This document shows, piece after piece, positions 60,462-64,000 of a stretch of DNA of 64,000 nt (the stretch's first letter is position 1; every line of letters starts with the position of its first letter). A program made the position numbers and the translations under genes. The stretch comes from Streptomyces sp. MMG1121 (lineage in GTDB: Bacteria > Actinomycetota > Actinomycetes > Streptomycetales > Streptomycetaceae). The stretch spans positions 308,732-372,731 of the forward strand of contig NZ_LGDV01000226.1 of the NCBI RefSeq assembly GCF_001280015.1. The letters are read 5' to 3'. Under the pieces are notes generated by a model. The model was given only the letters and a program-made list of their open reading frames with translations, was not told where the DNA came from and did not search any database.

Positions 60462-61621
60462 GAGGGGCTTGCTCCCTGTTGGACGGGGATGTGGACGGGG
60501 GTGTGCGGGGCCGCGAGCGCCGAGGCGTAGACGTCCATGAGCCGGGCGGCGCTGCGGGTGATGCAGTAGTGGCGGGCGGCCTCGGGGGCGGTGCGCGGGC
60601 CGGGGCCGGCGGCGCGGACCTCGGTGAGGGCGCGGGCGTAGGCGTCGGCGTCGCACGGGACGCGCAGCGCGTCCGGGGCGGCCTCGGGCGGCAGGTCCTG
60701 GAGGGCCGGGCAGGAGGTGTAGCGCACCGGCAGCCCGGCCGCGAGCGCTTCCACGACCGCGAGCCCGAACGCCTCCTCGGCGGACGGCGCGGCGAGCACG
60801 TCCATCGCCGAGGCCAGCGCGGGCAGGTCCGGGCCGGGCGCACCGTCGGCGACGTACGGCCGCTCGCCCGCGAACAGCACCCGCTCGGCCACCCCGGCCG
60901 CCTGCGCGGCCCGCCGCAGCGGGCCTTCCTCCGGCCCCCCGCCGACCAGCAACAGCCGGTAGTCGTACGGGAGTTTGGCCAGAGTGCGGATCAGGACGTC
61001 GAAGCGTTTGCCGGGGGCGAGGCGGCCGACGGCGCCGATGACGAACGCGTCGGCGGGCAGGCCGAGCCGCTCGCGGGTGCGCCGCCGGGCCGCCGGGTCG
61101 TAGGCGAACCGGGCCAGGTCGATGCCGTTGGGCACGACCGCGACGCGCGGTGCGGGCACGCCCCAGCGGGTGAGCCGGTCGGCGACCGTGGGCGAGACGG
61201 CGACCGTGGACCGGCCGAGCCGCTCGCCCAGCAGATACAGCCCGCGCACCCCCGCGGTGAGTGGCCGGCCCTCCAGCTGTACGTCGCCGAGGGAGTGCTC
61301 GGTGGCGACGACCGCGCGGACCCCGGCCAGCCGGGCGGCGATCCGGCCGTACAGACAGGCCCGGTACAGATGGGTGTGCACGAGGTCGTAGCGGCCGCGC
61401 CGGATGATCCGGGCCAGCCGGGGCAGGGCGGCCAGATCGCGGTTGCCGGTCATGCCGAGGTGCGTCACCCGCACCCCGTCGGCGGCGAGCCCGGCGGCCA
61501 CCGGACCGGGGTTGGTGAGCGTCACCACATCGCACTGCACCGGCAAGTGCCGTACGAGAAGCCGGAGTTGCTGCTCGGCGCCGCCGACGCCGAGCCCGGT
61601 GATGATGTGCAGCGCCTTCAC
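60458..61621 (-). CDS. Glycosyltransferase family 4
   Basis: 387 residues, GT-B. KALHIITGLGVGGAEQQLRL, VHTHLYRACLYGRIAARLAG, VAVVPNGIDLARFA, GAVGRLAPGKRFDVLIRTL, LVGGGPEEGPLR, and the E-x7-E region SAEEAFGLAVVEALAAGLPV are the usual blocks. GTG 61621 overlaps the deacetylase stop. The start of the protein resembles capsular-polysaccharide transferases with a GVGGAE motif. Confidence 0.9.
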   Translation of the reverse strand: MKALHIITGLGVGGAEQQLRLLVRHLPVQCDVVTLTNPGPVAAGLAADGVRVTHLGMTGNRDLAALPRLARIIRRGRYDLVHTHLYRACLYGRIAARLAGVRAVVATEHSLGDVQLEGRPLTAGVRGLYLLGERLGRSTVAVSPTVADRLTRWGVPAPRVAVVPNGIDLARFAYDPAARRRTRERLGLPADAFVIGAVGRLAPGKRFDVLIRTLAKLPYDYRLLLVGGGPEEGPLRRAAQAAGVAERVLFAGERPYVADGAPGPDLPALASAMDVLAAPSAEEAFGLAVVEALAAGLPVRYTSCPALQDLPPEAAPDALRVPCDADAYARALTEVRAAGPGPRTAPEAARHYCITRSAARLMDVYASALAAPHTPVHIPVQQGASPS

Positions 61622-62379
61622 CGCAGCCCCTCGACCGGTCGGCGGCGCAGCCGGTGCAGCCGGTACTTCAGGAACAGGCGTACGGCGTGGTCGTTCTGCC
61701 CGATGTGCACGCGCGGCAGGACGTGCGGGCCGTTCAGCCCGCCGGGGTCGATGGCGCAGGCGTAGCCGTACCCGGCCGCGCGTACGGCCTCCACGGCGCG
61801 CCGGTCGACCGTGCCGTACGGATAGCAGAAACCGGCGACGGGGGAGCCGGTCAACTCCTCCAGCAGGGCGCGGCTCTCGGCGGTCTCGTCCCGCAGTCGC
61901 GCGTCGTCGGCCCGTGTGAGGTCCACATGGGTGAGGCCGTGCGAGCCGATCTCGATGCCCGCGGCGGCGGCGCGCCGGATGCCGTCGGCGCTCAGCAGGG
62001 GTCGGCGCGGGCCCAGCGGGTCCCAGGCGTTGTCGCCGCCGAGCCGTCCGGGCAGCACGAACAAGGTGGCCGTGCACCTCCAACGGGTCAGCACCGGAAG
62101 GGCGTTGACGGTGAAGTCGGCGTACCCGTCGTCGAAGGTGAGGCCCACCAGGTACCGCCCCTCGCCCCGTGCGCGGGCGGCGAGCAGCTCGGCCACGGAC
62201 ACGCCCCGCAGCCCCCGCCGGCGCAGCCAGCGCAGCTGCCGCTCCAGCCGGGCGGGGGTGACCGTGATGCGGTACGGGTCCTCGGAGCGGTCGCCGACCG
62301 AGTGGTACATGGCGATCCAGGGGGCCGGGCCGGGGCTGGCCGGGTGGAGCGGGGCGGGGGTCTCAACGCAGGAGGGCAT
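61618..62379 (-). CDS. Polysaccharide deacetylase (CE4)
   Basis: 253 residues. The NodB-type motifs are present: VGLTFDDGYADF (metal Asp pair), then SHGLTHVDL (two metal His), GFCYPYGTVD and the C-terminal ACAIDPGG. No clear signal peptide (PSCVETPAPLHPASPGPAPW), so it may act in the cytoplasm or be exported by another route. It would remove N-acetyl groups from a hexosamine. The ATG 62379 overlaps the flippase stop by 17 bases. Confidence 0.91.
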   Translation of the reverse strand: MPSCVETPAPLHPASPGPAPWIAMYHSVGDRSEDPYRITVTPARLERQLRWLRRRGLRGVSVAELLAARARGEGRYLVGLTFDDGYADFTVNALPVLTRWRCTATLFVLPGRLGGDNAWDPLGPRRPLLSADGIRRAAAAGIEIGSHGLTHVDLTRADDARLRDETAESRALLEELTGSPVAGFCYPYGTVDRRAVEAVRAAGYGYACAIDPGGLNGPHVLPRVHIGQNDHAVRLFLKYRLHRLRRRPVEGLR

Positions 62380-64000
62380 GGGCGAGCCTTCGGGTCCGGG
62401 TGCGTACGGTACGGAGGGCGGCGGTGCAGCCCCGGTCGCCCAGGGCGCCGCCGAGCAGGACGAACACGACGGTCACGGTGGCGCCGCCGGCGGCGAGTCC
62501 GGCGAGCGGCGACGCGGGCGTGCGGCCGACGACTGCACCGGCCAGGGCGGCGACCCCGGCCGCCCGCAGCGGCCGGCTCAGCTCGCGCAGCACGACCGGC
62601 GTGCGGATCGGCACGTTGCGGACCCCCATGCCGGCCAGCAGCAGGGCGGCGGTGACGGTGATGCCGGCGGCGTTGGCGGCGGCGATCCCGGTGACCCCCG
62701 AGGTGCCGACCGTCCGGGCGCCGAGCCAGGACGTCACGACGATCCCGGCGGCCATCGCGCCGACCGGGTACCAGGTGGCGCGGCCCGCCGAGAAGTAGGA
62801 GCGGACCAGGATGCCGGTGAGCGTCTGGCCGAGCAGGCCGAGCGCGTAGACGCGCATCACGCCGGCGGTGGCGGCGGTGTCCTGGGCGGTGAACGCGCCG
62901 CGCTGGAAGAGGAGCTGGATCAGCTGCGGCGCACAGGCCACCACCGCGGCGGCGCCGAGCAGCACCAGGGTGGCGCCCACCGCCAGATCCCGCTCCACCC
63001 GGGTCCGGGCCCGCTCGGTGTCGCCCTCGGCGAGCGCCCGCGCGACCACCGGGAAGGTGACCGTGCACAGCATCATCGACAGCGTCATCGGGATCTGGGC
63101 GACCTTCTGCGCGTAGTTCAGGTGCGAGATCGCCCCGGCGGGCAGGGTGGAGGCGAGGAACCGCTCGATGAGCACCTGCGACTGCCGGCACAGCGCGAAC
63201 AGCAGCACGGTCGCCATGAGGGGCACGTCCAGAGCCCGTACGCCGACCACGGCCGCGGAGGCCGCACCCGTCGTACTGCGCCCAGGGGCCCGCAACTCGC
63301 CGATCAAGGACGGAAGTTGGATGAGAACCATCAGGAACCCGCCCGCCGCGACCCCGAGCGCCGCCGAGCGCACGCCCCACAGGCCGCCGAGCGCGTGCAT
63401 CGCCGTGATGATGCCGAGGTTGTAGGCGATGTAGATCGCGGCCGGGGCCAGGAAGCGGCGGTGGGCGCGCAGGGCCGCGCTGCAGTATCCGGCGAGGCCG
63501 AAGCCGAGCACGCAGCTGGCGGTGAGCCGGGTGCAGTCCACGGCGAGCCCCGGATCGGGCAGCCCCGGCGCGAGCGCCGCCACGAACTGCGGCGCGGCCA
63601 GCGCGAGCAGCCCGCCCACGGCGGTGAACGCCAGCGCCAGCCGCGGCAGCGTACCGGCGACCAGCGACCGCACCGGGTCCCCCGGAGCACCCTGGGCACG
63701 GCGGGCCAGCGCCCTGCTGAACGCCGGGACCAGCGCGAACGCCAGCCCGTCCTCGATGAGCAGCGTGGCCGCGAACTCCGGCACGGTCCAGGCGACCAGA
63801 AACGCATCGGTGTCCTGCCCGGCCCCGAACAGCCGAGCCAACGACTGATCCCGCACCAGCCCGAGCAGGGCCGCCACGACAGAGAGACAGGCAGTGACCA
63901 ACGCGGCCCGCGCAAGGAAACGACGGGTGGGCGGGGTGTGGTCGGGGGAGGGCGGCGCGGGGGTGGTGCCGGTGGTGGTGTGTGTGACGGGGGTGGGTTC
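62363..64000 (-). CDS. MurJ-like flippase, 5' end beyond the window
   Basis: 545 or more residues, with the start lying outside the window on the right (the frame is open to 64000). About fourteen hydrophobic helices: LVTACLSVVAALLGLVRDQS, LARLFGAGQDTDAFLVAW, IEDGLAFALVPAFSRALARR, LNYAQKVAQIPMTLSMMLC and QLLFQRGAFTAQDTA are MurJ/MviN-type landmarks. It flips lipid-linked precursors. The TTG at 63901 is the only internal start-like codon and would cut off the front of helix 1. In an EPS operon with a deacetylase and GT4, it is probably a second polymer exporter rather than the peptidoglycan MurJ. Confidence 0.88.
   Translation of the reverse strand, partial: EPTPVTHTTTGTTPAPPSPDHTPPTRRFLARAALVTACLSVVAALLGLVRDQSLARLFGAGQDTDAFLVAWTVPEFAATLLIEDGLAFALVPAFSRALARRAQGAPGDPVRSLVAGTLPRLALAFTAVGGLLALAAPQFVAALAPGLPDPGLAVDCTRLTASCVLGFGLAGYCSAALRAHRRFLAPAAIYIAYNLGIITAMHALGGLWGVRSAALGVAAGGFLMVLIQLPSLIGELRAPGRSTTGAASAAVVGVRALDVPLMATVLLFALCRQSQVLIERFLASTLPAGAISHLNYAQKVAQIPMTLSMMLCTVTFPVVARALAEGDTERARTRVERDLAVGATLVLLGAAAVVACAPQLIQLLFQRGAFTAQDTAATAGVMRVYALGLLGQTLTGILVRSYFSAGRATWYPVGAMAAGIVVTSWLGARTVGTSGVTGIAAANAAGITVTAALLLAGMGVRNVPIRTPVVLRELSRPLRAAGVAALAGAVVGRTPASPLAGLAAGGATVTVVFVLLGGALGDRGCTAALRTVRTRTRRLAHALLR

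Noticed and set aside
62363..64000. Calling the flippase the essential peptidoglycan MurJ
   Set aside because: The operon context (deacetylase, GT4, Wzz-like) fits an exopolysaccharide exporter, and the N-terminal end is outside the window.

Overview
This 64 kb window looks like a piece of a Streptomyces chromosome. The evidence is the very high GC content with strong third-position bias, many GTG and TTG starts, tight ATGA/GTGA gene overlaps, a rare TTA codon, a CsoR-type copper operator, citrate synthase and inositol genes of actinobacterial type, and a sortase substrate of LAxTG type. From memory, citrate synthase and a copZA pair lie close together in the S. coelicolor core as well; this could not be checked here.

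Layout. 0-5.4 kb: a stop-interrupted RibD/DHFR-like gene, then a three-gene unit of an L-glutamate-oxidase-like flavoenzyme with a TTA codon, a ThDP-dependent decarboxylase-like enzyme and a PixA/AidA-type inclusion-body protein. 5.4-10.3 kb: a 5'-truncated Rpn-type nuclease gene abutting a DUF397-like tail, a RecD2-type helicase and citrate synthase. 10.8-18.2 kb: the copper pair copZ-copA behind a CsoR-like operator, a PrsW-type membrane protease, a TetR regulator beside a decayed MMPL transporter, a zinc alcohol dehydrogenase, a GNAT and a small HTH protein. 18.3-24.7 kb: a myo-inositol catabolic operon (iolC, Cgl0159-type aldolase, iolB, iolD, iolA/mmsA) with clustered repeats and a promoter in front and a textbook terminator behind. 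25-30.4 kb: an amino-acid permease, a GNAT, and a hydrolase-ABC ATPase fusion with its permease.

30.6-64 kb is a large cell-surface and exopolysaccharide region. It opens with small secreted proteins, including three tandem copies of an unrecognised family. It continues with two paralogous secreted propeller/FN3 proteins, a Cys-rich repeat protein, a Tat-exported beta-helix protein, a cytidylyltransferase and a CDP-alcohol phosphotransferase. A polymerisation and export set follows: Wzx, a Wzz/BY-kinase-like protein lacking the Walker A lysine, Wzy, a GDP-mannose 3,5-epimerase-like enzyme, several glycosyltransferases, an acyltransferase and an initiating sugar-phosphate transferase. The last part holds a sortase substrate, an FAD/ATP-grasp pair, a GH26-like hydrolase and a second export set (MurJ-like flippase running off the end, CE4 deacetylase, GT4, short Wzz-like protein, FemAB/CelD-like acyltransferase). 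Together these can be read as one or two pathways for assembling, decorating, exporting and trimming surface glycans. No CRISPR array, rRNA, tRNA or complete insertion sequence was seen.
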